A DNA stretch of 26,147 nucleotides, taken from positions 1-26,147 of the forward strand of contig JABHUV010000056.1 in the NCBI GenBank assembly GCA_018658605.1, given 5' to 3'. Within the stretch, counting starts at the first letter, position 1. Every line of letters begins with the position of its first letter. This DNA is from Planctomycetaceae bacterium (GTDB lineage Bacteria > Planctomycetota > Planctomycetia > Pirellulales > Pirellulaceae). The notes under the pieces were generated by a model. It saw only the letters and a program-made list of their open reading frames with translations. It was not told the origin of the DNA and did no database searches. The position numbers were made by a program, and so were the translations under genes. Positions 15,985 to 24,507 of the stretch are shown here, in pieces.

Positions 15985-18603
15985 ATGAAACAAGTCGCTT
16001 TTTACTCCTCACACCTTCAATTTGCTTGGAGGACCGTTGTCATGGCTGGGCTGTCGCTGCTTCTTTTTCAACTGGGCTGTAGTCGTACCTTCTATCGTAA
16101 GCAAGCAGATCATGAAGCGATTCATATCCTCAACGAAAAAGGAAACGACCCCCGTTGGAACATGGAGGACTTCTCGATTGAAATCGACAAACAGAGTCGC
16201 ATGTTTAGTGTCGATGATCCTGATTACCCAGCAATGCCACCAGATGATGAAGCAGCAAGTGTTTTCATGAAATCGGTGGACGGCATGGAAGGCTATGACA
16301 ACTGGGAAAAAGACGGACAACTGAAACACTTTGAGAATCCAGAATGGCGCCAACATTTACCACTCGCGGAAGACGGTAAATTACACATTAATGGACAGGA
16401 CGCGGTTAGACTTGCATTGCTACATTCCTCTGCTTACCAACGACAACTTGAAACGATGTACATGTCAGCATTAGACGTAAGTGCCGAACGATTCGAATTT
16501 GACACTCAATTCTACGGTGGGTACGGTGGCGACTATCGCTCTCGCGGAGCTGCTGTGGCTGGGTCTGCTCGCAGTGACCTCACGCTAGCAACACGCAGTA
16601 TCCAAATGCGGCAAAAATATGCCCAGGGTACAAGCCTCGTTGCTAATTTTGCCAACAGTCTTATGTGGCAATTCAGTGGTCCTGATACTCACAGCACTAC
16701 ATCACTCATCGATATTAATCTTGTGCAACCCTTACTTCGCCAAGGTGGTAAAGACAAGGTTCTAGAACGTTTAACGCGTACTGAACGTCAGATGCTGTAC
16801 AAAATTCGAGACTTCCAACGATACCGCAAAGGGTTTTATCTAGACATCCTTACCGGTAACTCGGGAGTTCAAAGCGCCAGCCGTATTGGTGGTCTATTTG
16901 GTGGTTCGGGTCTGTCTGGCTTTACCGGAGTCGGCTCCGGTGGTTTCGGCGGACTCGGCGGTGGAGGTGGTACTGGTGGAGGAATCCCTCGATCGGCCGG
17001 TGGCTATCTCGGATTGTTGCAAAATTTACAGCAATTGAATAACCAACGAGCCAACATCACTGCATTAGAAAGCTCATTACGATTATTTGAATCATACTTT
17101 GCGGCTGGATTCACAGACTTTAACCAAGTCCAACAAACACGTGCCTCGTTCTATCAGGCTATTAGCGACCTGATGCAAGCCGAATCCACATTTAACGCTT
17201 CGCGCGATACCTTTACCAGCGAAATCGGACTACCACCAGATGTCCAAATTGTCATCACCGGCGATGAACTCAACGATTTCAATTTAATCGATCCCTACAT
17301 GCAAAATCTTCAAAATGAAATTCTAGTCATTCAAAATCGAGTTGGCGATTTGATTGTTAGCATGAATATTGCTCCTCAGAGTACTAGCACCAGTTGGACG
17401 GATGAAATTGAAACTGCGCTAAAAAGCTTACGAGACGAAGCGAATAAAATGGTGGCAATTCACCAGCAAATCTCTACAGCAGGATTGGAAACTGGGCGAA
17501 GCGATATCAATAAAATGACGGGCATCATTCCAACGCGAAAAGCGTTTGTTAGTCAGGTTAAAGTATCGCTTGAAGAAAATAACTTAGTTTCCGACACCGC
17601 GCTGCAAACCGATTTACTGGAATCCGATTACCTAGACGATCTTCCAAAATTACTCCTCAATGACGTTAAAGATGTCGCCGACAGATTAATGGCCGTACAA
17701 CCAGCATATGCCAACCTAGGCAAAGCGATTGACGATCTACTAGCCAATGGAAAAGGATTGGAGGAAGAGGAGTTGCTGAAACAAATTGAAGCAACCGTGA
17801 TTTCCATCATGCCTGAACTGTTGATCAAAATATCCAACGATGCCTTGGAATTGTCCCTCGTACAAACCAGTGCTAGAGCTGAGAGCATTACCTTGATACC
17901 TGTCGACTTAAGTGTTGAACAAGCCTATGAAACCGCCAGCAATAATCGCTTGGATTGGATGAACCAGCGTGCTGGGATCATGGATCAATGGCGATTAATC
18001 TCCTACAACGCCGATAGTCTCGAAAGTGACCTTGATATCGTCCTTTACGGTGGCATTGGGAACACTGGCGACAATCCGCTGAAGTTTCGTGACACTAACG
18101 GAACTCTTAAGGCTGGCATTGAATGGGACGCACCGATCACTCGATTGCGTGAACGTAATACATATCGCCAAAGTTTAATTGAATACGAGCAGGCCAAGCG
18201 GGGGTATTACAACTACGAGAATGGACAATATCTGGCGCTCAAAACGGCGTTACGAAATATCCAAATGCAAAAAATCAACTTTGAAGTGCAACGCAAGCAA
18301 CTGCAAGTAGCAGCACGAGGCGTACTCTTTGTGCGAACTCGGTTACAAGAACCACCAGGTGAAACTGGCACTCGCTTGTCACCTACCGTGGCTCGTGACC
18401 TAATCCAACAACTGCAAGGATTGCAGCGAGCTCAGGATAATATCTTACGAGTATGGGTTGGGTACGAAATTGCTCGGGGCCAACTCGACCTGGCACTGGG
18501 CACAATGCAAATCGACGACGAAGGCATGTGGATTGATCCAGGTCCAATCGGACTTAAATATGGTTATCCCAAAAACAATGCAAATGACGACGATAAAAAG
18601 TAA
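15985..18603 (+). CDS. Large TolC-family outer-membrane efflux protein
   Basis: An 872-residue TolC-like channel, far longer than typical members (roughly 450-500 residues). The N-terminal hydrophobic segment (about 18-31) ends FQLGC (Cys32), a poor but possible lipobox. TolC-like helices are visible in the stretches around 137-290 (QDAVRLALLHSSAYQRQL..., the LIDINLVQPLLRQGG strand) and 640-845 (SVEQAYETASNNRLDWMNQRAG, RNTYRQSLIEYEQAKRGYYNYE). Two unusual parts are a Gly/Ser-rich segment at 302-339 and a long helical insert at about 430-635. The first ATG lacks a good ribosome site. An in-frame ATG at 16042 (residue 20) has GGAGG 9 bases upstream but loses the charged n-region, so the start is uncertain. 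It is the outer-membrane partner of the adaptor, ATPase and permease downstream. Confidence 0.9.
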   Translation: MKQVAFYSSHLQFAWRTVVMAGLSLLLFQLGCSRTFYRKQADHEAIHILNEKGNDPRWNMEDFSIEIDKQSRMFSVDDPDYPAMPPDDEAASVFMKSVDGMEGYDNWEKDGQLKHFENPEWRQHLPLAEDGKLHINGQDAVRLALLHSSAYQRQLETMYMSALDVSAERFEFDTQFYGGYGGDYRSRGAAVAGSARSDLTLATRSIQMRQKYAQGTSLVANFANSLMWQFSGPDTHSTTSLIDINLVQPLLRQGGKDKVLERLTRTERQMLYKIRDFQRYRKGFYLDILTGNSGVQSASRIGGLFGGSGLSGFTGVGSGGFGGLGGGGGTGGGIPRSAGGYLGLLQNLQQLNNQRANITALESSLRLFESYFAAGFTDFNQVQQTRASFYQAISDLMQAESTFNASRDTFTSEIGLPPDVQIVITGDELNDFNLIDPYMQNLQNEILVIQNRVGDLIVSMNIAPQSTSTSWTDEIETALKSLRDEANKMVAIHQQISTAGLETGRSDINKMTGIIPTRKAFVSQVKVSLEENNLVSDTALQTDLLESDYLDDLPKLLLNDVKDVADRLMAVQPAYANLGKAIDDLLANGKGLEEEELLKQIEATVISIMPELLIKISNDALELSLVQTSARAESITLIPVDLSVEQAYETASNNRLDWMNQRAGIMDQWRLISYNADSLESDLDIVLYGGIGNTGDNPLKFRDTNGTLKAGIEWDAPITRLRERNTYRQSLIEYEQAKRGYYNYENGQYLALKTALRNIQMQKINFEVQRKQLQVAARGVLFVRTRLQEPPGETGTRLSPTVARDLIQQLQGLQRAQDNILRVWVGYEIARGQLDLALGTMQIDDEGMWIDPGPIGLKYGYPKNNANDDDKK

Positions 18604-18899
18604 ACGAATCACCTCAGGTTAACCAATCCTCGATACCAATTGATAATTTAATATAGAAATGCCGCAACGGATTCCGTCTTCTAGGGTTGTATAAATGCCA
18701 TAAAACTGGCGGTTTCTCTCTTACAATTTAAGGTTGCCTGAGTAGATAATGGTATTGTATAAAGAGCAGGCAATATTAAGCTGTGGCTTAATATCGAACA
18801 TGCCTATCATCATGTTCATTAAGCCATCACGCTAATTCTTACAAACCATCGAGAGCCGTTGATTAGATCAAAATTCATTTTCAGGAATCGCCACTAACA
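18604..18899 (+). promoter_or_regulatory. Structured spacer between TolC and adaptor genes with competing hairpins
   Basis: No gene. TTGCCTG (18734-18740) pairs with CAGGCAA (18767-18773). ATATTAAGC (18773-18781) pairs perfectly with GCTTAATAT (18786-18794) around a 4-base loop. TGGCTTAAT (18784-18792) can instead pair with ATTAAGCCA (18818-18826), extended by GAACATG (18796-18802) with CATGTTC (18811-18817). The second and third structures share 18786-18792 and exclude each other. No T-run follows either, so they do not look like classic terminator switches. The adaptor start is 73 bases beyond, with AGGA about 13 bases upstream of its ATG. Confidence 0.5.
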
Positions 18900-20861
18900 A
18901 TGAACATTCGCCAAGACACACGCCGCAGTGGAAACGCCATAGTTATTCTTTTGGTTATTGTCAGCCTCGTATTCGCACTTGGCTATTTTGCTTACGACAC
19001 GGTAAAAACTGCGCTCTCGCAAAATCAAGTTGCCAGCTTCAAGTTCCGCCAAGTTGAAAATGGCTTGTTTAAGCACACCGTAATCGAATCTGGGGTTATC
19101 GAAAGTTCACAAAACATCGACATCATCTGCAATGTAAAATCTCGTGGCGGCGGAGTACAAATCATCTGGGTTATCGACGAAGGTTCCCAGGTCGCAAAGG
19201 GAGACAAGCTTGTCGAGCTCGATACCACCACGCTTGAAGACAGTCTGATACAGCAAAAATTAATCATGAACCGCGCGAACTCTACTAGGATTTCAGCCGA
19301 TGCAGCTGTTCGTCGAGCGGAGATCGCTCGCCAAGAATACCTAGAGGGCACGTTCAAGCAAAACGAGCAAATCATTGAGTCTAATATTCTTATTGCTAAA
19401 CAAAACCTTTCCACGGCACTCGACAAAGCTGCCTTTAGTGAGCGCCTCGCAGCCAAAGGTTTTGTGACCCAGCAACAATTACAGGGGGATCGCTTTGCTG
19501 TGAAACGAGCGAACCTTGATATGGCTTTGAAAGAAAATGAACTGCAAACATTGCGTGAAATTACTAAGCAAAAAATGCTCGTTGGATTTGATGCCGATAT
19601 CGAAACTGCGAACGCCACGAAGCAAACTGAAGAAAAAAACTATATTGAAGAAGAAAAACAGCAAACCGAAATTCTACAACAAATTGAAAACTGCATGATC
19701 TATGCTCCGGACGCTGGCCAAGTTGTTTACGCGAATCAACAAAGCTCTCGAGGTGGTGCAGAGTTTATTGTCGAAGCGGGTGCAACTGTCCGTGAACGAC
19801 AGTCGATAATTAAATTACCTGACCCAGAGCAGATGCAAGTGAAAGCGAAGGTCAACGAAGGCCGTATCGCTTTTATTCAAAAAGGCCAGCGAGTCGACGT
19901 GGTTGTTGGTGCGTTAGAAGGTCAGACATTGCAAGGCGTTGTTTCCAAAGTCAACAAATATCCCGAAGCAACAAGTTGGTTTAATTCTGAAGTTAAAGAA
20001 TTTGCAACCTATATTAAGATTCTCGATCCGCCTGATGCAATTCGTACCGGGTTAACTGCCGAAGTCGAAATGCTCGTCAATACAATGGCGAATCAAATGA
20101 TAATCCCAGTACAAACATTGCATGAAGATCGAGAACAAGCTTTTTGCCTAGTCAAACGCCCTTACGATTCTGCTAACCCACTACACAGCCAAGAAATGGG
20201 TGGAAAACATGGTGACGAAGACGCGGCGTACTCTGTTGAGATCGTTGAAATTGAATATGCTGCCAGTAACAATAAATTTCTAGCCGTTACCAAGGGCCTT
20301 GAAACGGATGACATGATTGTTATGAACCCACGCAGCGAAGAGGAAATTCTTGATCGTCTCGTCACTAATTATCGTGCTCGTAAAGCAATGGCTGAGTTTG
20401 ACACGGACAAAAATGACTCGCTGTCCCCAGGTGAAGTAGATGCTATGAATGGCCGTCTTGGGTTTGAAGCCATCTCCAGCTTTAAAGCCGTCGACAAAAG
20501 CTCCAATGGTCAAATTGATGTAAATGAGCTAGGTGAATTAATTATGCAAACGCAAGAGTCGCTGCAAATTAAGATTGTAAAGGAAATCCCTATTGAAGAA
20601 GAAGCGGCAGACGACGAAGATCCATTGGCCCAGTTCAAAGAACAAGCGGAAACTATAGCGGCGAACTTCTGGCCAAGAATAGATGCCAATGGCGATGGGA
20701 AACTTGACGCCGAAGAAATCTCTTCCTCGCGAGATCCTGACAGTATGAAAAAAGCTGATGCCAATAAAGATGGTGAGATTTCAAAAGAGGAATTTATCGC
20801 CAGCATGGCTAAACGCTTAAAAGCAAATGCCGAGTCCGGTGGTGGTGGAGGTAAAAAATAG
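18900..20861 (+). CDS. HlyD/MacA-type periplasmic adaptor with four C-terminal EF-hand loops
   Basis: A 653-residue membrane fusion protein linking an inner-membrane ABC pump to TolC. It has one N-terminal TM helix (about 12-31). The lipoyl-like half-domain VIDEGSQVAKGDKLVELDT lies at 91-109, followed by a long coiled-coil hairpin (about 113-262), the second lipoyl half MIYAPDAGQVVYAN (266-279) and a beta-barrel domain (about 310-400). The tail is exceptional: canonical 12-residue EF-hand loops at 501-512 (D-T-D-K-N-D...E), 532-543 (D-K-S-S-N-G-Q-I-D...E), 595-606 (D-A-N-G-D-G-K-L-D...E) and 620-631 (D-A-N-K-D-G-E-I-S...E), arranged as two pairs. It ends in a Gly-rich tail. Calcium binding is inferred from the complete ligand sets. 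The stop overlaps the ATPase GTG by one base (TAGTG). Confidence 0.93.
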   Translation: MNIRQDTRRSGNAIVILLVIVSLVFALGYFAYDTVKTALSQNQVASFKFRQVENGLFKHTVIESGVIESSQNIDIICNVKSRGGGVQIIWVIDEGSQVAKGDKLVELDTTTLEDSLIQQKLIMNRANSTRISADAAVRRAEIARQEYLEGTFKQNEQIIESNILIAKQNLSTALDKAAFSERLAAKGFVTQQQLQGDRFAVKRANLDMALKENELQTLREITKQKMLVGFDADIETANATKQTEEKNYIEEEKQQTEILQQIENCMIYAPDAGQVVYANQQSSRGGAEFIVEAGATVRERQSIIKLPDPEQMQVKAKVNEGRIAFIQKGQRVDVVVGALEGQTLQGVVSKVNKYPEATSWFNSEVKEFATYIKILDPPDAIRTGLTAEVEMLVNTMANQMIIPVQTLHEDREQAFCLVKRPYDSANPLHSQEMGGKHGDEDAAYSVEIVEIEYAASNNKFLAVTKGLETDDMIVMNPRSEEEILDRLVTNYRARKAMAEFDTDKNDSLSPGEVDAMNGRLGFEAISSFKAVDKSSNGQIDVNELGELIMQTQESLQIKIVKEIPIEEEAADDEDPLAQFKEQAETIAANFWPRIDANGDGKLDAEEISSSRDPDSMKKADANKDGEISKEEFIASMAKRLKANAESGGGGGKK

Positions 20862-21751
20862 TGACCGTAGCTGCACTTACAGTTAAAGACCTCACCAAAG
20901 ACTACATCACTAAATCGGAAACTGTGCATGCCCTGCGTAGTGTTTCGTTTGATGTTCCCGAAGGTGATTATGTAGCCATCATGGGGCCCTCTGGGTCTGG
21001 CAAAAGCACGCTGCTCAATATGATCGGTTGCTTAGATCGTCCAACCGCAGGGCTACTGATGCTCGGCGAAGACAACGTTGCCAACATGTCCGACAACCAA
21101 TTAGCCGATGTACGTGCTGCTCGTATCGGCTTTGTCTTTCAATCTTACAACCTCATTGCCCAGCTTTCCGTCGTAGAAAATATTCAAGTGCCTCTGTTTT
21201 ACCAAGGGAATTTGAACCGACAAGCTAATCGTCGCTGTCGTGAACTTGCGGACCTTGTCGGACTAGGAGATCGTGTCAGTCACCGACCGACTCAACTCTC
21301 TGGTGGCCAACAACAGCGTGTCGCCATCGCTCGTAGTCTCGTCAACGATCCGTATTACATCCTCGCCGACGAACCAACTGGTAACTTGGATAGCCGGACA
21401 ACCGAAGAGATTCTGACCATTTTCGAACGGCTAAATGATCAAGGTAAAACGATCGTGATGGTTACACATGAAGACGATGTAGCCGAGCGTACAAAACGTG
21501 TCATTAGGCTGCGCGACGGTTTGATTGTTTCCGATGAACTCAACAAACATCGTCTGCGGTTTACTGACCAGAAAACAAGTGAAGTCATTCCTGAAAACAG
21601 CATGGAGACACTCGAAGCGATTCGTGATGCTCAACTAGCCGCGTTAACTCCCACAAATGTCGAGGCAAACGCCGAAACGGTAGCAAATACGCCCAGTGAG
21701 AATTCTTTCAGCGATGGTGATGACCATATTACCCTCTACGGGCAATCATAA
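20861..21751 (+). CDS. MacB/LolD-type ABC transporter ATPase
   Basis: A 296-residue nucleotide-binding subunit. Walker A GPSGSGKST lies at 42-50, Q-loop Gln94 in FVFQSYNL, signature LSGGQQQRVAIARSL at 146-160, Walker B ILADEP at 167-172, D-loop GNLDS and switch His203 in MVTHEDD. It belongs to the MacB/LolD branch, which works with FtsX-type permeases. The core ends near residue 230. A further 65-residue acidic, Ala/Thr-rich tail is unlike the usual compact length and has no recognisable domain. Translation starts at GTG, overlapping the adaptor stop, and its own stop overlaps the permease ATG by one base (TAATG). This indicates a tightly coupled three-gene unit. Confidence 0.96.
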   Translation: MTVAALTVKDLTKDYITKSETVHALRSVSFDVPEGDYVAIMGPSGSGKSTLLNMIGCLDRPTAGLLMLGEDNVANMSDNQLADVRAARIGFVFQSYNLIAQLSVVENIQVPLFYQGNLNRQANRRCRELADLVGLGDRVSHRPTQLSGGQQQRVAIARSLVNDPYYILADEPTGNLDSRTTEEILTIFERLNDQGKTIVMVTHEDDVAERTKRVIRLRDGLIVSDELNKHRLRFTDQKTSEVIPENSMETLEAIRDAQLAALTPTNVEANAETVANTPSENSFSDGDDHITLYGQS

Positions 21752-23085
21752 TGGGATTCTTTACAACCTGGATACTAACCTTTCAACTCGGTATCAAGAG
21801 CTTATTGCTACACCCAATGCGTTCGGTACTGACCATTCTCGGTATCTTTATAGGCGTAACTTCAGTGATATGGCTGCTCGCAATCGGTGAAGGATTGAGC
21901 CAAGAAGCTCAGCGCCAAATTCAGCAGCTCGGTGCTCAGAACATCATCGTCCGCTCTATAAAGCCACCAGCGGAGGCACTCGGCGATGGGATTGTGGCTG
22001 TCTATGGGTTGAGCAATCGAGAGTATGAAATGCTCCTGGAAACGCTTCCTCAAATCGAATATGCAGTGCCTATTAGGGAAGTAAAGCGAACCTTTCAATT
22101 CCAATCTGTCGAAGTTGATGGACGACTCGTCGGTTCAACTCCCATGTACTACGAAACGGCGAAGCTGACTATTGATCGCGGTCGTTTTTTGACAGATTCC
22201 GACTATGAAAAAAATAAAAACTATTGTGTGCTCTCTAAGGGAGTCGCCTTGAAGCTTTTTCCACACCAAGATCCCCTTGGGCAAAAAATATTACTGCCGG
22301 AGCTCAATGACTTTTATGAAGTCGTGGGCGTATTGAAACATCGAGGTGCAACTGCTGGAATTGGTGGTTCTTTTGCCGCACAAGATTTTACCAAAGACGT
22401 CTATATTCCACTGACAACGATGAACCAGCGATTAGGCCAAACCATTTTTCGCCGGGTCGGCGGTTCCTTTGGCGGCGAGTTCGTCGAACTCAATCAAGCG
22501 ACATTGCAAATTCGAAACGCCGACGACGTAATATCAACTGCAACAATGATCAAGGATTCGCTTCGACATCATAACGGCATGGGCGATATCGAGGTGGTTG
22601 TACCGCTCGAGTTGCTAGAACGAGCCAGGGCGACTCGAATCGTAATCATGTTCGGTATGTGTATCATTGCCGGTGTATCACTACTTGTCGGTGGTATCGG
22701 CATTATGAATATAATGCTAGCTACGGTTACGGAACGAACACGCGAAATTGGTATCCGCCGAGCTCTCGGTGCTCGACAATCCGCAATTATCCGTCAATTC
22801 TTAGTCGAGACAATTACTCTTTCTGTACTCGGTGGTCTAATTGGCATCGCATTTGGTTTCTTTGGTCCATGGGTCATTATTAATTTTCGAGACGTGATGT
22901 ATCTATATTTCCGCCAAAAGATGTCCGGATTCCCTCCGGCCTTTGAAACCATGACGCCCGAAATCGTCCGAGCATCAGTACCCATTTCTTTTGGTATTGC
23001 GGTGCTCATCGGTACGTTTTTTGGAATCTACCCGGCCATGCGAGCTGCTAAAATGGATCCCATCGAAGCCCTACGCCACGAATAA
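21751..23085 (+). CDS. MacB/FtsX-type ABC transporter permease
   Basis: A 444-residue permease with the classical MacB topology. TM1 is at about 24-45 (SVLTILGIFIGVTSVIWLLAIGEGL), then a large periplasmic domain (about 48-290), then three TM helices at about 297-322, 350-377 and 408-430. Conserved FtsX-domain sequence VGGIGIMNIMLATVTERTREIGIRRALGA lies at 313-341, and the C-terminus is YPAMRAAKMDPIEALRHE. Unlike E. coli MacB, the ATPase is a separate polypeptide encoded just upstream. The periplasmic domain would contact the EF-hand adaptor. Substrate (macrolide, peptide, lipoprotein or siderophore) cannot be told from sequence. It is the last gene of the efflux unit; the convergent bioF ends 41 bases away with no obvious terminator hairpin between. 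Confidence 0.96.
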   Translation: MGFFTTWILTFQLGIKSLLLHPMRSVLTILGIFIGVTSVIWLLAIGEGLSQEAQRQIQQLGAQNIIVRSIKPPAEALGDGIVAVYGLSNREYEMLLETLPQIEYAVPIREVKRTFQFQSVEVDGRLVGSTPMYYETAKLTIDRGRFLTDSDYEKNKNYCVLSKGVALKLFPHQDPLGQKILLPELNDFYEVVGVLKHRGATAGIGGSFAAQDFTKDVYIPLTTMNQRLGQTIFRRVGGSFGGEFVELNQATLQIRNADDVISTATMIKDSLRHHNGMGDIEVVVPLELLERARATRIVIMFGMCIIAGVSLLVGGIGIMNIMLATVTERTREIGIRRALGARQSAIIRQFLVETITLSVLGGLIGIAFGFFGPWVIINFRDVMYLYFRQKMSGFPPAFETMTPEIVRASVPISFGIAVLIGTFFGIYPAMRAAKMDPIEALRHE

Positions 23086-23126
23086 CAATTTTATTCGTCG
23101 CGAGATTAGCCATTTTTGCCTCTTGA

Positions 23127-24296
23127 TTAATGTGTTGCCAGCACATCTACCAAATGATCCATCTCGGTTTGCGTATGCCTAGCACTCAAACTCACTCGTA
23201 ACATACTCCCACCTGCCGGCACCGTCGGTGGACGAATGGCTGGTACTAGCAGCCCCGCGGATCTTAAGGCGGCACTCAGGGCTATCGCTTTCTCTGGCGT
23301 GCCAACAACAACAGGCACAATCTGTGTACAAAATTCGTTATGGGATTCATGCAACAACCTAATTGAGTGCAAACGCTGCCGCAAATATTGAGCGTTGGAT
23401 AATAGTTGTTTGCGGCGTTGCGGTTCTGATTGAATCAATTGCACTGCGGATCGGCAGGCACTACTGCAAGCAGCTGGCAATGCGGTTGAAAAGATATAAC
23501 TGCGAGCGGAATTGGCGAGCCAATCAATGAGTTTTTCACTGCCCGCTACAAATCCACCGATACTTCCTAACGCCTTACTAAACGTACCCACCGTAACGTC
23601 GACTGCGGCTTCGCAATGAAACAATTCCGCCAGCCCACGTCCATGCTCACCAAACACGCCTGTTGCATGCGCTTCATCTATCATCAACATACAATCATGT
23701 GCTCGCGAAAGCTCTGCGATCTTGGCCAACGGTGCGACGTCGCCATCCATGCTAAAAAGTGAGTCGGTCACGATCAACCGGCGACGATGCGATGAAGCAG
23801 AGGTTAATAGCTCCGCTAAATGCGCCATATCATTATGTCGGTAAACCAAGACCGTCGCGCCTGATAACCGACAGCCATCAATAATGCTGGCATGATTACG
23901 AATATCGCTCAGAATTACATCTTGCTTGCCCACCAACGCCGCAATCGTACCAACATTGGCCGCATAGCCCGTCGGAAAAGTAAGCGCCCTCTCAGTTGCT
24001 TTAAACGCAGCTAAGTCACTCTCTAATGCTGCGTGAACCGTTGTCCGTCCCGTAACTAATGGGCTTGCACCGCTACCCCAACCAAACTCCTCCAACGTTG
24101 CTTGCAGAGTCGGGCTATTGAGTTCTCGAGCAAGGCCTAAATAATCATTGCTGGCAAAATTTATCAGTGACACATCGCCACCGTAAATAGCTCCACTATC
24201 CAAATCACGGCTCCACAATGGCAACTCTCGCCGTAGATGCTGCACTGACAAATTGGCTAGCTCATCGTCGAGCCAATGTAATGGATCGTTGGACAT
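23127..24296 (-). CDS. bioF: 8-amino-7-oxononanoate synthase
   Basis: A 389-residue PLP enzyme of the alpha-oxoamine synthase family, condensing pimeloyl-ACP/CoA with alanine in biotin synthesis. Visible motifs: NFASNDYLGLA (46-56), GSGASPLVTGRTTVHAALE (74-92), the cofactor-stacking histidine in DIRNHASIIDG (His135), DEAHATGVFG (207-216), and the Schiff-base lysine Lys241 in TVGTFSKALGSIGGF. Length and N-terminus (short polar W...L leader) fit BioF better than 2-amino-3-ketobutyrate ligase or serine palmitoyltransferase. No other biotin genes are visible in the window, so the exact substrate rests on sequence alone. The ATG is preceded by AAGAG. Confidence 0.92.
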   Translation of the reverse strand: MSNDPLHWLDDELANLSVQHLRRELPLWSRDLDSGAIYGGDVSLINFASNDYLGLARELNSPTLQATLEEFGWGSGASPLVTGRTTVHAALESDLAAFKATERALTFPTGYAANVGTIAALVGKQDVILSDIRNHASIIDGCRLSGATVLVYRHNDMAHLAELLTSASSHRRRLIVTDSLFSMDGDVAPLAKIAELSRAHDCMLMIDEAHATGVFGEHGRGLAELFHCEAAVDVTVGTFSKALGSIGGFVAGSEKLIDWLANSARSYIFSTALPAACSSACRSAVQLIQSEPQRRKQLLSNAQYLRQRLHSIRLLHESHNEFCTQIVPVVVGTPEKAIALSAALRSAGLLVPAIRPPTVPAGGSMLRVSLSARHTQTEMDHLVDVLATH

Positions 24297-24507
24297 TGCA
24301 CTCTTTTTGTAGTAAACACAGCAAACAACTAGTTGGAAGATACCATATCAAATAAATCATCGGTCGCATAACCCTAGACCCAATGGCTCTGGATATCTTA
24401 CAATACTCTAATCAAATAAAGTATCAGGACGCTGCTGCGAAGCGATAGCATTTAAACAACAATCATCAGCACGCCACACTCGTTGTCAGAAAAAGAAAGC
24501 CGGCCGC

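Noticed and set aside
18773..18826. Calling the alternative hairpins a classic transcription attenuator.
   Set aside because: No T-run follows either hairpin and no leader peptide with repeated regulatory codons is visible. Only the mutually exclusive pairing itself is supported.
19025..19618. A 197-codon antisense open frame opposite the adaptor gene.
   Set aside because: It lies entirely opposite a strongly conserved HlyD-type coding region. Its composition (Ser/Cys/Phe-rich) is what antisense of coiled-coil codons gives.
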